Shown here: in pieces, positions 19,491 to 28,486 of the stretch
Layout: each line of letters opens with the position of its first letter
Numbering within the stretch: the first letter of the stretch is position 1
From: a virus
DNA: 35,447 bases
Reading direction: 5' to 3' (one strand)
IMG/VR virus record: IMGVR_UViG_3300003324_000812
Span: 1-35,447 of that record
Position numbers and translations under genes: made by a program
The notes under the pieces: model-generated
Told to the model about the DNA's origin: nothing
Databases searched by the model: none
The model's input: only the letters and a program-made list of their open reading frames with translations

Positions 19491-19495
19491 TAATT

Positions 19496-20515
19496 TTAGC
19501 CGTAACTACCAGAGCTTAATTGGGCAGAAATTTTAATGCCATTATGTAAAACTAAAACTAAATAACTGGCTTGTTTTCCAGTATCTAATAGACTTAAAAC
19601 ACATCCACCAGTTGCAGATGACATACAGCTAATTTGAGTGGTAACTGCCGTTCCATTTGCAAGACTCAAGCCACCTGAAGCAACCGAATAACCAGTCGAT
19701 GCGGCTGATTGAAGAGTTAAACCATTTGATGCAGAAGATGAATAAACTTTGAATGGCATACTATAAGTTAAATTTGTACCACTACCATCTTTTAATTGAA
19801 TAGTGACGGTACAAGTATTAGCAGCACCAGCAGCACCAGAAATAGTGCAAGATGCAGGATCAACTTGAGCAACAGGAGTAGCACCATATTTCAAATTAAG
19901 ACCTTGGATAGCGCCAGCAGTAGAAACAACATTACCGGTTGTAGCTGTTAATCCTGTAGATCCAGTTACTGTTCCAGTAACTGATAATGATTGTCCTAAT
20001 GTAGCCGTTGTTGTTGCAGCCTTAATATTTCCTGAAGTGTCAGAAAACACAGGAATAGCATTCGCAGTTGAAGCGCCACCAGAAAATGATACACTTCCAG
20101 CGCCAGGATCTGCATTAAATACTAATGCATTTATTCCTAATACAGCCGGAAGAGGCTCAACTATCGTATAAAAATTACCTGCATTTACAGATCCAGCAGA
20201 AACAGAAACATATTGACCTGCTCTGATTTGTTCTAAGGATTGTTGATCAGCGGAGCGTTGTAATACAACTGTTGATCCAATGCTATTTACAACATAAATA
20301 CCTTGCTCATTAGTATTGGTTTGGGTTTGAAGTAATACGCGGTCCCCTACTTCACAAGCAACGCTATCAATCGTAAGAGAAGAAGCTGCAATCGTTAAAG
20401 TGGCTTGATTACCATTGTTATTAGGCCCGTTATAATACGTACCAGAAATATTAGATGTTGAAGCTAAACGAACCGGTGTTAATCCTGCATAAACATTGTA
20501 TTGTTGAAATGACAT
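19496..20515 (-). CDS. Tail fibre/tail tip protein
   Basis: 339 aa from ATG 20515 (AAAGGAG site); a longer frame from 20614 would overlap the gene upstream. The N-terminal domain (LASTSNISGTYYNGPNNNGN, LTIDSVACEVGDRVLLQTQT, EQGIYVVNSIGSTVVLQR) is a conserved module of phage tail proteins. The rest is a Thr/Ser/Ala-rich shaft with a C-terminal beta segment (YLVLVLHNGIKISAQLSS). A terminator follows it. Function inferred from context. Confidence 0.75.
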   Translation of the reverse strand: MSFQQYNVYAGLTPVRLASTSNISGTYYNGPNNNGNQATLTIAASSLTIDSVACEVGDRVLLQTQTNTNEQGIYVVNSIGSTVVLQRSADQQSLEQIRAGQYVSVSAGSVNAGNFYTIVEPLPAVLGINALVFNADPGAGSVSFSGGASTANAIPVFSDTSGNIKAATTTATLGQSLSVTGTVTGSTGLTATTGNVVSTAGAIQGLNLKYGATPVAQVDPASCTISGAAGAANTCTVTIQLKDGSGTNLTYSMPFKVYSSSASNGLTLQSAASTGYSVASGGLSLANGTAVTTQISCMSSATGGCVLSLLDTGKQASYLVLVLHNGIKISAQLSSGSYG

Positions 20516-20541
20516 TTTAAAACTCCTTTTAAAAAATGATA

Positions 20542-20832
20542 TTAACTTCCTACTCTTATATTCGTTGCCGTTGTGCTTGCTGAATTTATCATCACAGAAT
20601 AAATAGGATGCCAAACACCAGCCGCAAGCCCTACAAGAGTTTCAGTTGTGCCGTCCCATTTCACATATGAGACATCCCCGGTTGTTCCAACATATAGCCA
20701 CGTCATAAATTCGCCATATTGAACATCTAACGTCGGAGATAGGGTTCTAACAACACCAGACATGATTCTTGTAGGCCCAGTCTTTAAATTTGGGTCTAAA
20801 GGGGGAATATTTAAAAGCTTTAGTATTGCCAC
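20542..20832 (-). CDS. Spike-base-like small tail protein
   Basis: 96 aa. The C-terminal half, FMTWLYVGTTGDVSYVKWDG, then GVWHPIYSVMINSASTTATNIRV, resembles the spike base proteins of the gene transfer agent (RCAP_rcc01079) family, where (R/T)-x-x-Y-V-G-T-x-G-D-V is followed by P-I-x-V-x-x-V-x-A-x-G-T-T-A-T-x-I. It may link a fibre to the tail or capsid. It sits between two fibre genes, which supports that role. Confidence 0.6.
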   Translation of the reverse strand: MAILKLLNIPPLDPNLKTGPTRIMSGVVRTLSPTLDVQYGEFMTWLYVGTTGDVSYVKWDGTTETLVGLAAGVWHPIYSVMINSASTTATNIRVGS

Positions 20833-20843
20833 TCGCCATCTCC

Positions 20844-22715
20844 TTATAGCTTGATAAATACATTCATAAATGTTGTAGGTTGCATTGTATTGTGCGGCAC
20901 ATCACCACCACCTAATGGAATAACATTGCTCGCATTATTAGCAGTTCCTTTTTGATTAAGATGATCACCTACAGCAATAACACCATTAGCATTAGTTCCT
21001 ACTTGCCAAACAGGAACATCACTCATATTGAGATTAACATCTGGTAATTCATCTTGAATTAATACATGCGCTCCCTGACCAATTGCTGCACCTAACGCAG
21101 GCAGGACAGTATGAGTACCGGTCCCATTATCAAGTAAAGTTATAGCCGCTGAATCTTGCGCATAATCAACAGAAATAGCTAATTGAAATGTGGTAGCTCC
21201 TGTATTAATGACATAATAGACTGTATTTTCAGTTAATGGGGTAGGTAAAGCGCCACCACTATTACTAACAACTACCGGAGTTCCAGTTGGTAATTGCGAT
21301 GTTGAAGAAACAGTAAATGTAGCGATAAGGTAATTAGCCGTAAAAGTCATTGAGGTAGTAAATAATGGATTCATTCCTGCTAAAACACGACCTAGATTTT
21401 TAGTTAAGGTCATTGCCTTATTAGCGCTAAAATCTGCAATAGCTGAAGCACCTCGACCACCTGCAACAGGTGCCCAATGATCTGTTACTCCATTCCAAAT
21501 AAGGCTGTATAAAGGCCAAGTATCAATATTGGCTCTCGCAATATTTGATGAAGTCGAAGAAGCGCTTCCTATGGTGCCATTATTAGCCGCTACCCATCCA
21601 AAAGGAGCATGCGCATTTAAAGATGTTCTAATATCTCCTGTCCTTGGAGAATTAACATTCGTATTAACAAAATCATAACTTTGTAATTCAGGAAAAACCG
21701 TAACAGTTCCTAAATATAATTTAGGCTTCGTAAAGGAAATATCAAAAGTTTGGGCTGTAGGAAAACAAATTTGTAAATAAGTAGCATCATCTCCACCTGA
21801 ACCTAAAGTTTTACCAGCGACGCTAGGAATTGTATTTAAAACGCCTGAATAAGCTACCCAAGATCCAACTAGGGTTCCAGCATTAATTGGTATAGGTGTG
21901 ACAACCGGAGTTGTTGCAGATCCAGTTCCAAAATATTGAACCAAATTCATTAATAATGATGGCGTGCCGCTATTACTTTTTGCCCAAACTATACCGCTGA
22001 CTGGTTGTTGTTCTAAATTTTTAACATGTAAATCGATTGGCCATTGGATAGCTTTTAATGTTTCATTTCCGGCCGCTGTGCAAGTTAATTGAACATAATA
22101 TTCTGGGGTTATATCACCAGTTAAAGGATTGGTTCCGGCATCAAAATCAGCTTTGGCAAATTTTAAATTATCAGTGGATGAATCATTACTTCTAACAAAC
22201 ATGATATCAGGACCAGCATAAGGAATTGTTGAAAATCCAGTAGAAACTTTCACAAATCCTTCATGACAACTTGGTGCTATTACTGTTCCGCTTTGAATGT
22301 TAGAAAAAGTGTTAATACCTGCAACAACTGATGTGCCGCCTTGCTGTAAAAATAAATTATTGATTACATAATTTGCTAAGAAATTATTTGTAGTAACTGT
22401 GCCTCCGCCGCCGCCACCGGCAATTCCTGGGCCATAATTATCTACATTAAATAATTGAGTTCCATCAGATGCATAAACAATAACAAAATAAGGCTCATCA
22501 TCCGCCCAGAAAAACATTCCTGGCGCTTCACCATTAGCATTAAAATAAACAGGATTAGGCCATGCAAATTGACCAGAAGCATCGGTATATATTGGTTTAG
22601 GGGTGACCTTGTCAACACTTCGCCATGTTGTCATATAGCCACCACCTAATGGCCTACCTTCATTATCGGCAAAGTACCATAAGGGAATGGGAACTATATT
22701 GTAAGTAACTGGCAT
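20844..22715 (-). CDS. Collar-type tail fibre with head-binding-like N-terminus
   Basis: 623 aa. Residues 1-95 (IPLWYFADNEGRPLGGGYMT, PKPIYTDASG, PVYFNANGEA) follow the order of podovirus tailspike head-binding domains: a GG turn, P-x-x-I/V-Y, then N-A-x-G. The middle is a beta shaft. Residues about 370-450 resemble a tail-collar domain (FGWVAANNGTIGSASS, WPLYSLIW), and the last residues MQPTTFMNVFIKL are the usual collar-fibre ending. At residues 456-539 a module (GALPTPLTENTVYYVINTG...) matches repeats in the gp10 homologue. Likely the main host-recognition fibre. Confidence 0.78.
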   Translation of the reverse strand: MPVTYNIVPIPLWYFADNEGRPLGGGYMTTWRSVDKVTPKPIYTDASGQFAWPNPVYFNANGEAPGMFFWADDEPYFVIVYASDGTQLFNVDNYGPGIAGGGGGGTVTTNNFLANYVINNLFLQQGGTSVVAGINTFSNIQSGTVIAPSCHEGFVKVSTGFSTIPYAGPDIMFVRSNDSSTDNLKFAKADFDAGTNPLTGDITPEYYVQLTCTAAGNETLKAIQWPIDLHVKNLEQQPVSGIVWAKSNSGTPSLLMNLVQYFGTGSATTPVVTPIPINAGTLVGSWVAYSGVLNTIPSVAGKTLGSGGDDATYLQICFPTAQTFDISFTKPKLYLGTVTVFPELQSYDFVNTNVNSPRTGDIRTSLNAHAPFGWVAANNGTIGSASSTSSNIARANIDTWPLYSLIWNGVTDHWAPVAGGRGASAIADFSANKAMTLTKNLGRVLAGMNPLFTTSMTFTANYLIATFTVSSTSQLPTGTPVVVSNSGGALPTPLTENTVYYVINTGATTFQLAISVDYAQDSAAITLLDNGTGTHTVLPALGAAIGQGAHVLIQDELPDVNLNMSDVPVWQVGTNANGVIAVGDHLNQKGTANNASNVIPLGGGDVPHNTMQPTTFMNVFIKL

Positions 22716-22769
22716 TTTATCACTTCCTTGTGATTATGCGTTTATTTTACTCTTAGATTTTTATATTTC

Positions 22770-24215
22770 CTACCTGTTTTCATTAAAAACTGATAAAGCG
22801 CTTCTTCCTAAACCATAATATAAAGGATTAATATTTTTCATAAATTTTTCTAATAATGGATTTTGAGTTATTTTGAACATAGTTGGCGATAAATACTTTT
22901 CTAAGCCTGCGCCAGCAGCCGCTCCACCTAATGCTCCCCATCCAGGATAAATAGTTTCACCAGCTAAAGCTCCGATTGCAGGAGGGACAATACCTTCGAC
23001 TGCTTTACCAAAATTTGCTATCTTATTAAGATCTTGCAAATGATTTCTCAATGGATGGTCTTCAGGAATTAATTTCATGTCGGATTTTCCAACTGTCTTT
23101 TCAGTTCCTTTTTTTATAGATTTTGCAAGCAAATTAGTATCAACATCAATATTACCTTTTGCAATATTTCTTAAAGTTGGTGTGGCAAAATAAGGATAAT
23201 ATTGATTTTTAGAAAACTCATCAGCTTTATTTAATTGATTTAAAGCATTTTCATCTCGCGAAAGGAAATTCTTTTTTTTATTTTGTAAGCTATCTCGCAT
23301 CTGTGAAAATAATTGCGCCTTTTCTTCGGTAGCAGGATTTTTAGATGATCTTGCCCAATCTTTACCAATCTTGCTTTGAAGACGATGAAGATTCATATAA
23401 TTTGGATTTGACATAAAATCATCATATATAATCTTCGCATCAGGATATAAATTATTTCTTTTTACTCCCGCATCTTTAAGAAATTTTTTAGGCGTTAATG
23501 TTAATAAAGAATTTCCATATTTTTCATTTATAGGTTTATACATTTCTTCCATAACTGCTTCTGTTGCTGATAATTCATTTTTTATATCTGTCGCTTTTTG
23601 CTTCCCATATTTTAATGGGTTCATCATTTCAGCCATATAAGCAGGACCACGCACAGCTAATGTCGGAGCTTCTAACATAGAATTTAAAGCAGCACTTTGT
23701 TTTGCAACATCTTGTAAATCTTGCATAGATTTAATGTTAGGTAATTGATAAGCAATATTTGATGCAGTTCCCGTTCCAATTCGAGATAAAGCATTTAAGG
23801 CAGGAGTAGTCACATAACGTGATAATAAACCATTTCCAGCTTCAAATTCAGGCTGAAATGCTGTTGGCAACATACTCGCTGCTAATCTTGCTTGATTACT
23901 TTCATATGTTCCAGGCGGAACGTATCCGCCTGTTGGAGTTTGATTAGCTGGATCAAATTGACTAAATGCAATTTGTTGTTGTTTTTCCTGAGGAGATAAA
24001 TTTTCAAATCCGGGCATTGCCGTTGGATTAGAATATTTTTCCTGCATTAATGGTGCCTTATTAGATTCTTTTAAATTTTCAACTTGATTAATTAAATTAC
24101 TAACATTTTTTGATGATTCATTTTTATCAATTTCATTAATATCAGATAAAGAAGGAGAATAACTAGAATCTTCGTCTATATTATCAATGTCGTCTAAAGT
24201 AGGAGTATATCCCAT
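22770..24215 (-). CDS. Probable ejection (internal virion) protein
   Basis: 481 aa. No family recognised by motif. Position between the gp10-like tail genes and the fibre, size, and composition (Asn/Gln/Lys-rich, helical) fit the P22-type DNA-ejection proteins (gp7, gp20, gp16). The N-terminus repeats a motif: YTPTLDDIDNID then YSPSLSDINEID. A Gly/Ala-rich hydrophobic stretch (VPPAIGALAGETIYPGWGALGGAAAGAGL, near residues 410-438) could insert into the host membrane during ejection. Confidence 0.6.
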   Translation of the reverse strand: MGYTPTLDDIDNIDEDSSYSPSLSDINEIDKNESSKNVSNLINQVENLKESNKAPLMQEKYSNPTAMPGFENLSPQEKQQQIAFSQFDPANQTPTGGYVPPGTYESNQARLAASMLPTAFQPEFEAGNGLLSRYVTTPALNALSRIGTGTASNIAYQLPNIKSMQDLQDVAKQSAALNSMLEAPTLAVRGPAYMAEMMNPLKYGKQKATDIKNELSATEAVMEEMYKPINEKYGNSLLTLTPKKFLKDAGVKRNNLYPDAKIIYDDFMSNPNYMNLHRLQSKIGKDWARSSKNPATEEKAQLFSQMRDSLQNKKKNFLSRDENALNQLNKADEFSKNQYYPYFATPTLRNIAKGNIDVDTNLLAKSIKKGTEKTVGKSDMKLIPEDHPLRNHLQDLNKIANFGKAVEGIVPPAIGALAGETIYPGWGALGGAAAGAGLEKYLSPTMFKITQNPLLEKFMKNINPLYYGLGRSALSVFNENR

Positions 24216-24219
24216 GTAA

Positions 24220-25464
24220 TTAACCTTTTAATTGTGCTCTAACAGCATCTTGAACCGACTTTGGTTGATTTTTGTACCAATTCCGAAATTGTTCTTTACT
24301 TTTGAAATTAGAAAGATCTAAGGTTCCTTCTAAAGCCTTTGAGGCACCACTTAAATCTGACTTATTCCCATTTTTATCAGATACGTTAAATCCTTGAGCA
24401 ATTTGATTTTGTGAAACAGAAATTTGCTCATTATAAATAGACTGTAATTCATCTAATATTCTTTGTTGATACTGAGTTCCTGTTTCACCAGGATATGGCT
24501 CTATAACTTTTTGCATTCTTTCTATTGTTTCATTGGTTGGCCTTAACCCATATGCTTTCACTAATGCCTCTGGCGCTGATTGCAAAGTAGATTGTAATTT
24601 TGCATATTGAGTAGGTAATTTCCCTGGATTTTTTGAGTCAGGAAAAAATAAATTTTTCATTCTTTCATATTGATTTTGAACTTTTCCTTCAGCACTCATA
24701 AATGGAGCTGCTAATTCGGAAATTCTTTTCAATTGAGGAATAACTCTTTTCGCTGCATTAATTGAATTTTGAGCTGCTGTTACAGTTGTTTCCGTAGGAG
24801 TTGAAACTAAATCTCCTGTATTGCTATCTAAAAATAAAGTTCCCGGTTTATGAACTTGCTCTACATAAGGCGCAGTTTGTTTTCCTATAACCCCAGCCAT
24901 TCCACTATTAGTTGCTGGAACCAATGGAGAATACGAAGGCTGAGCGACATTACCTTGACTAGAAGGAATTTGGCTCGCTTGAAATGGATTGTTTTGTTGA
25001 TCATTATTTGACTGAGCAGAAGGCATATTTTGTTGCATTTGACTTTGAGATTGATCGTTTCCCATTAATTTATTTATCAATGAAGAGAATACATTTTCAT
25101 TACCCTTGTTCTGATTAGGAAAAGGAATAGTCATGCCATTTGTTAACTGATTACCTCTGGGAATAGAATTAGAAAAATTTTCCATCATAGCTTTAATAGC
25201 ATCAGGATTATCCTTTAAAGCCATCCATGTCATGGGGTTTGACATAACAGTGGCTTGAGTTTGATATGGCAGCATATTGGCGTAAGCAATTTTTGATAAT
25301 GCATTTGCATATTCTGTATAAGGAGCATATTGCGCTTCAGCTTTTTTTATATCTGTTCCATATTTATTTTGTTGTAAATCTTGCAACGCATTCATCGACG
25401 CAACAACTGGCCCACCTGGCGTTGCATCAGGAACAACATTTGGCATTGGAAATTGAAAAGCCAT
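24220..25464 (-). CDS. Probable ejection protein, Gln/Asn-rich
   Basis: 414 aa. A helical N-terminus (residues 20-90), a Gln/Asn/Ser-rich low-complexity centre (SQSQMQQNMPSAQSNNDQQN and around), then a helical C-terminal half ending FRNWYKNQPKSVQDAVRAQL. The centre is typical of proteins that unfold to pass through the portal. The gene order gp10-like, two small genes, this, the 481-aa protein, fibre supports an internal virion protein. No enzymatic motif seen. Confidence 0.55.
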   Translation of the reverse strand: MAFQFPMPNVVPDATPGGPVVASMNALQDLQQNKYGTDIKKAEAQYAPYTEYANALSKIAYANMLPYQTQATVMSNPMTWMALKDNPDAIKAMMENFSNSIPRGNQLTNGMTIPFPNQNKGNENVFSSLINKLMGNDQSQSQMQQNMPSAQSNNDQQNNPFQASQIPSSQGNVAQPSYSPLVPATNSGMAGVIGKQTAPYVEQVHKPGTLFLDSNTGDLVSTPTETTVTAAQNSINAAKRVIPQLKRISELAAPFMSAEGKVQNQYERMKNLFFPDSKNPGKLPTQYAKLQSTLQSAPEALVKAYGLRPTNETIERMQKVIEPYPGETGTQYQQRILDELQSIYNEQISVSQNQIAQGFNVSDKNGNKSDLSGASKALEGTLDLSNFKSKEQFRNWYKNQPKSVQDAVRAQLKG

Positions 25465-25473
25465 ATTAACCTC

Positions 25474-26076
25474 TTAAAAAAGTCCAGGCATGAACATACT
25501 ACCAACCAGTCCCCCTAAGCCGCCCAAAATATTACCCCATGAATTATTTTGATTAGCAGCGCTCCCATAGGCACCAGATCCCATGGCATTTGCCATATTT
25601 CCATACATTCCAGAAATTTGATTAGCGGCATTTTGACCAACTCCCATTAAATTTTGTTGTCCTTGACCATATTGAGAGTTTATTCCAAGTACATTTCCTA
25701 GCCAATTTTGCATATCTTGACTGGAAATATTAGAAGCATTTTGCTGCATTTGTTGAGCCATAGGGGTACTTCCAGATAATCCATTCGCAGAAGCATAATT
25801 GTTACCCATATTCATGGCTTGCTGTTGTTCATTCTGAGCCCAGGGAGATTGTTGATATTGATTCATTGTGTTATTGATAAATTGGCTTGGATTTTGCATT
25901 TGCTGAAGCCAATTTTGATAATTGCCCATTCCTTGTTGACCAGCATTATAGAATGGTTGCTGAACATTAATTCCTTGCTGTGCATATTTTTTGTACTGAT
26001 CCATTCCAGCTTTATATGGATCATTTGAAGCGCCAAAAATACCACCTAATATGCTGCCTAAGCCGCCGCTCATCAT
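25474..26076 (-). CDS. Internal virion / DNA-injection-like protein, 200 aa
   Basis: It starts MMSGGLGSILGGIFGASNDP and ends ILGGLGGLVGSMFMPGLF, two Gly-rich amphipathic ends enclosing a Gln/Asn/Met-rich core (QGMGNYQNWLQQMQNPSQF, NNYASANGLSGSTPMAQQMQ). This layout is shared by small internal proteins of podoviruses. The glycine-rich ends could embed in membrane. The AAGGA ribosome site supports ATG 26076. Probably ejected with the DNA (inference). Confidence 0.6.
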   Translation of the reverse strand: MMSGGLGSILGGIFGASNDPYKAGMDQYKKYAQQGINVQQPFYNAGQQGMGNYQNWLQQMQNPSQFINNTMNQYQQSPWAQNEQQQAMNMGNNYASANGLSGSTPMAQQMQQNASNISSQDMQNWLGNVLGINSQYGQGQQNLMGVGQNAANQISGMYGNMANAMGSGAYGSAANQNNSWGNILGGLGGLVGSMFMPGLF

Positions 26077-26094
26077 ATCGCATATCCTTATGCT

Positions 26095-26367
26095 TTAACT
26101 CGTTGTAAATGTCTTCCAAGTTCCCTCTTGAAAGATTTGTGGAGCTCCTAACGTTGTATTATATATCATTTGTCCATTCGAAGGACTAGTTAATGCATCT
26201 CTTTGATCAGATGTTATTTGCGGTATAAAAATACCCACTGAAGTTAAATAACTTGTTAAATTCTGATGAAAAGTAGCCATCGAATTAACCCATTGATCAG
26301 ACATCTTTGAAGATCCGGATTTAGTTAGAGAATCAAAAAGTGGAAACTGATCAATATCATTTGCCAT
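26095..26367 (-). CDS. Hypothetical 90-aa structural-region protein
   Basis: MANDIDQFPLFDSLTKSGSS, then a helix (MSDQWVNSMATFHQNLTSYL) and a tail DALTSPSNGQMIYNTTLGAPQIFQEGTWKTF. The final segment has the form of a phage fibre/needle end, with G-x-M-I-Y-N-T-T-x-x-x-P-x-x-(F/Y)-x-x-G-x-W, seen at the C-terminus of many fibre proteins. It may be a tail plug or short fibre. It follows the gp10-like gene by two bases. Confidence 0.6.
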   Translation of the reverse strand: MANDIDQFPLFDSLTKSGSSKMSDQWVNSMATFHQNLTSYLTSVGIFIPQITSDQRDALTSPSNGQMIYNTTLGAPQIFQEGTWKTFTTS

Positions 26368-26369
26368 AA

Positions 26370-28484
26370 TTACTCCGGTAATATCTCATATGACCAAGAA
26401 GCACCTAAAACAACAAATGAAAGCGGATTAAAAAATTCTATTTTTGGAATAAATGCCTGACCTCTAACCGTAGTTCCTAATTTGCGCCATAAGGTTCTAA
26501 ACGTGCGCTCTCCTACTAATCCCATTGGTGCTTGAATTAAATTACCGTAAGTTTGTCCGCCATCTTTTGATATCGATAAAAACACTCTCGGAGATACATC
26601 ACGATAAATAGGTAAAGTTTGATCAGTAACAATCTCAAAACTATTTTCTGTCAAAATATCTTCATTATTTTCAGTTAATAAATTTAAATTATCAAAAATT
26701 AAATTTCTGTTTTGACCTTGCAATAAATCAAGCTGAAATCTATCAATTCTCATTCTTTGATAGCCAGGAGGGCAAATGGGTCTTCCTATCCTCATTCTTC
26801 TAATATCTTCACCATCATTTTCAGGCAACAAAGGATCAACCACATAAAGAATAGGACTCTGATAATTACCAACTAAATTTAATCCTTTATAATAAACATG
26901 CGTCTGAGCAACATGCCTTGAACCATCTAACATCTCTTCTTCATGCCATAATCTTGTTGCATCTTGACTAGGATCACTTTGCGTTGCGTTATAGACAAAC
27001 GTATGATCAGCGGCTGTAAAATTCATTCTATAAAATACTAATCCATTTTCTTTTAATAGAAATGCTCTACAATCTGTTATTTCATTTTCTGCCGCATATT
27101 CTGCTAATGTTGAATCTAAAGAATTAGTACTAACAGGTTGGGCCTGAGTACCAACTACTTGCATAACTGGTCCTTGACCATCTCGAGACTGAGATAAAAA
27201 AAACATCGCATCAAATCCAGTTGATATACTTCCAGGCGCCACCGTTCCATATTCTATTAATAATGAATTATTTCTTCTAAAAGGAAGATTAGTGCCGACA
27301 CCTAAATTTTCCCAAATTTCAGTATAAAACTGAGAAAATAAAAATAATTTTTCATGTAAAGTTCTACATCCAACAATAGTGCCAGGATGAGTTGTAATTG
27401 AGCCTTGTTGTAATTGACCCGTGGATTGAATGATTTCATTAGGTCCGCCATTTGATAAAAGATCGATGGCAGTTCCTCCGAAAGCATTAGATAACGATGT
27501 CGCTAACTTTAAAGTGGTTGCAGATTCATTAATTACATAATAAGTCGTTGAAGTATTTAATGGATCTGCTAATTGTCCTTGAATACTACAAGTTGGTGTA
27601 GAATCTACCGTAAGATTTATAGGAGTATTAGAAATTGCATCTGCATAAGTTGCAGCAACTTTAATAGTAGTTGGACTAACATTAATTGCATAATAAGTAG
27701 TGCCAGAAACTAAAGGAGTTGGCAAAACTCCACCTCCGGAAGTAGATACTCTAACAGGAACTCCGGTTCCATAATTAGTAGTGCTTGCCATTGTTAATAA
27801 ATCTGTTGCGGCCGCTGCTGTAAATACATCAATATCAGTTGGCTCTTTTAATATGACAGATACACCAGTCGCATAATTTGCAGTGCTAGATAATGTTAAA
27901 AGATCAGTCGCGGCACTTGCTGAAAAAGTACTATCATCAGGCCCCCAAACTAATCCTTGATTAAATTGTGATAATTGAAAAGTATTAGTATTACCATTTG
28001 CAACTACAAAAAATCCATCTAAATAGCAACAATCAATCGGTTGAGCTGGAAATGATGTGTCTGTAATTTGTGTAAATGTTCCATAAATTGTATCGTAGAT
28101 ATAACCATGAACACCATCTACAAATAAAATTTGATAGGTATTAGCATCAATTCCAACATATCCAGTTGAAGTAGTAAATGGAACACTTCCATTTAATAAT
28201 GTAGGAACTAAAGATGTTCCGATCATTTCAACAAGCCAAACTGAATCTCCTATCACATGATAAGTATTTGTCTTAAATAAAAACGATGCTCTAAATCCAT
28301 TGTTAGTAGCGCCAAAAGAGACATTTGTATTATCAAGTCCAGATGTTGGCAATAACATCTTAGGTTTTTTAGATTTTGGATCATTGTATTGAAAAAGATT
28401 TACCGATCTTTCTGAATCCATCGGACTATAACGTTGGTCATTATAACTTCCAACTATGTCATAATCTTCAGTAGTTGAACCCAT
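26370..28484 (-). CDS. P22 gp10-like tail/packaged-DNA stabilisation protein
   Basis: 704 aa from ATG 28484 (a TTG six bases earlier is less likely). The N-terminus RYSPMDSERSVNLFQYNDPKSKKPKMLLPTSGL and the blocks VDGVHGYIYD, CCYLDGFFVVANGN, LHEKLFLFSQFYTEIWENLG, then FFLSQSRDGQGPVMQV are characteristic of the gp10 hub family. P22 gp10 is 472 aa; the excess is partly a Thr/Ser-rich beta insertion at about residues 187-360 that carries repeats shared with the fibre at 20844-22715. The C-terminus ends in a strand-rich block (WRKLGTTVRGQAFIPKIEFF). It closes the portal channel below gp4. Confidence 0.88.
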   Translation of the reverse strand: MGSTTEDYDIVGSYNDQRYSPMDSERSVNLFQYNDPKSKKPKMLLPTSGLDNTNVSFGATNNGFRASFLFKTNTYHVIGDSVWLVEMIGTSLVPTLLNGSVPFTTSTGYVGIDANTYQILFVDGVHGYIYDTIYGTFTQITDTSFPAQPIDCCYLDGFFVVANGNTNTFQLSQFNQGLVWGPDDSTFSASAATDLLTLSSTANYATGVSVILKEPTDIDVFTAAAATDLLTMASTTNYGTGVPVRVSTSGGGVLPTPLVSGTTYYAINVSPTTIKVAATYADAISNTPINLTVDSTPTCSIQGQLADPLNTSTTYYVINESATTLKLATSLSNAFGGTAIDLLSNGGPNEIIQSTGQLQQGSITTHPGTIVGCRTLHEKLFLFSQFYTEIWENLGVGTNLPFRRNNSLLIEYGTVAPGSISTGFDAMFFLSQSRDGQGPVMQVVGTQAQPVSTNSLDSTLAEYAAENEITDCRAFLLKENGLVFYRMNFTAADHTFVYNATQSDPSQDATRLWHEEEMLDGSRHVAQTHVYYKGLNLVGNYQSPILYVVDPLLPENDGEDIRRMRIGRPICPPGYQRMRIDRFQLDLLQGQNRNLIFDNLNLLTENNEDILTENSFEIVTDQTLPIYRDVSPRVFLSISKDGGQTYGNLIQAPMGLVGERTFRTLWRKLGTTVRGQAFIPKIEFFNPLSFVVLGASWSYEILPE

Positions 28485-28486
28485 AA

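Noticed and set aside
19500-20614. Longer start of the fibre gene at 20614
   Set aside because: It would overlap the spike-base-like gene; ATG 20515 has AAAGGAG at the right distance.
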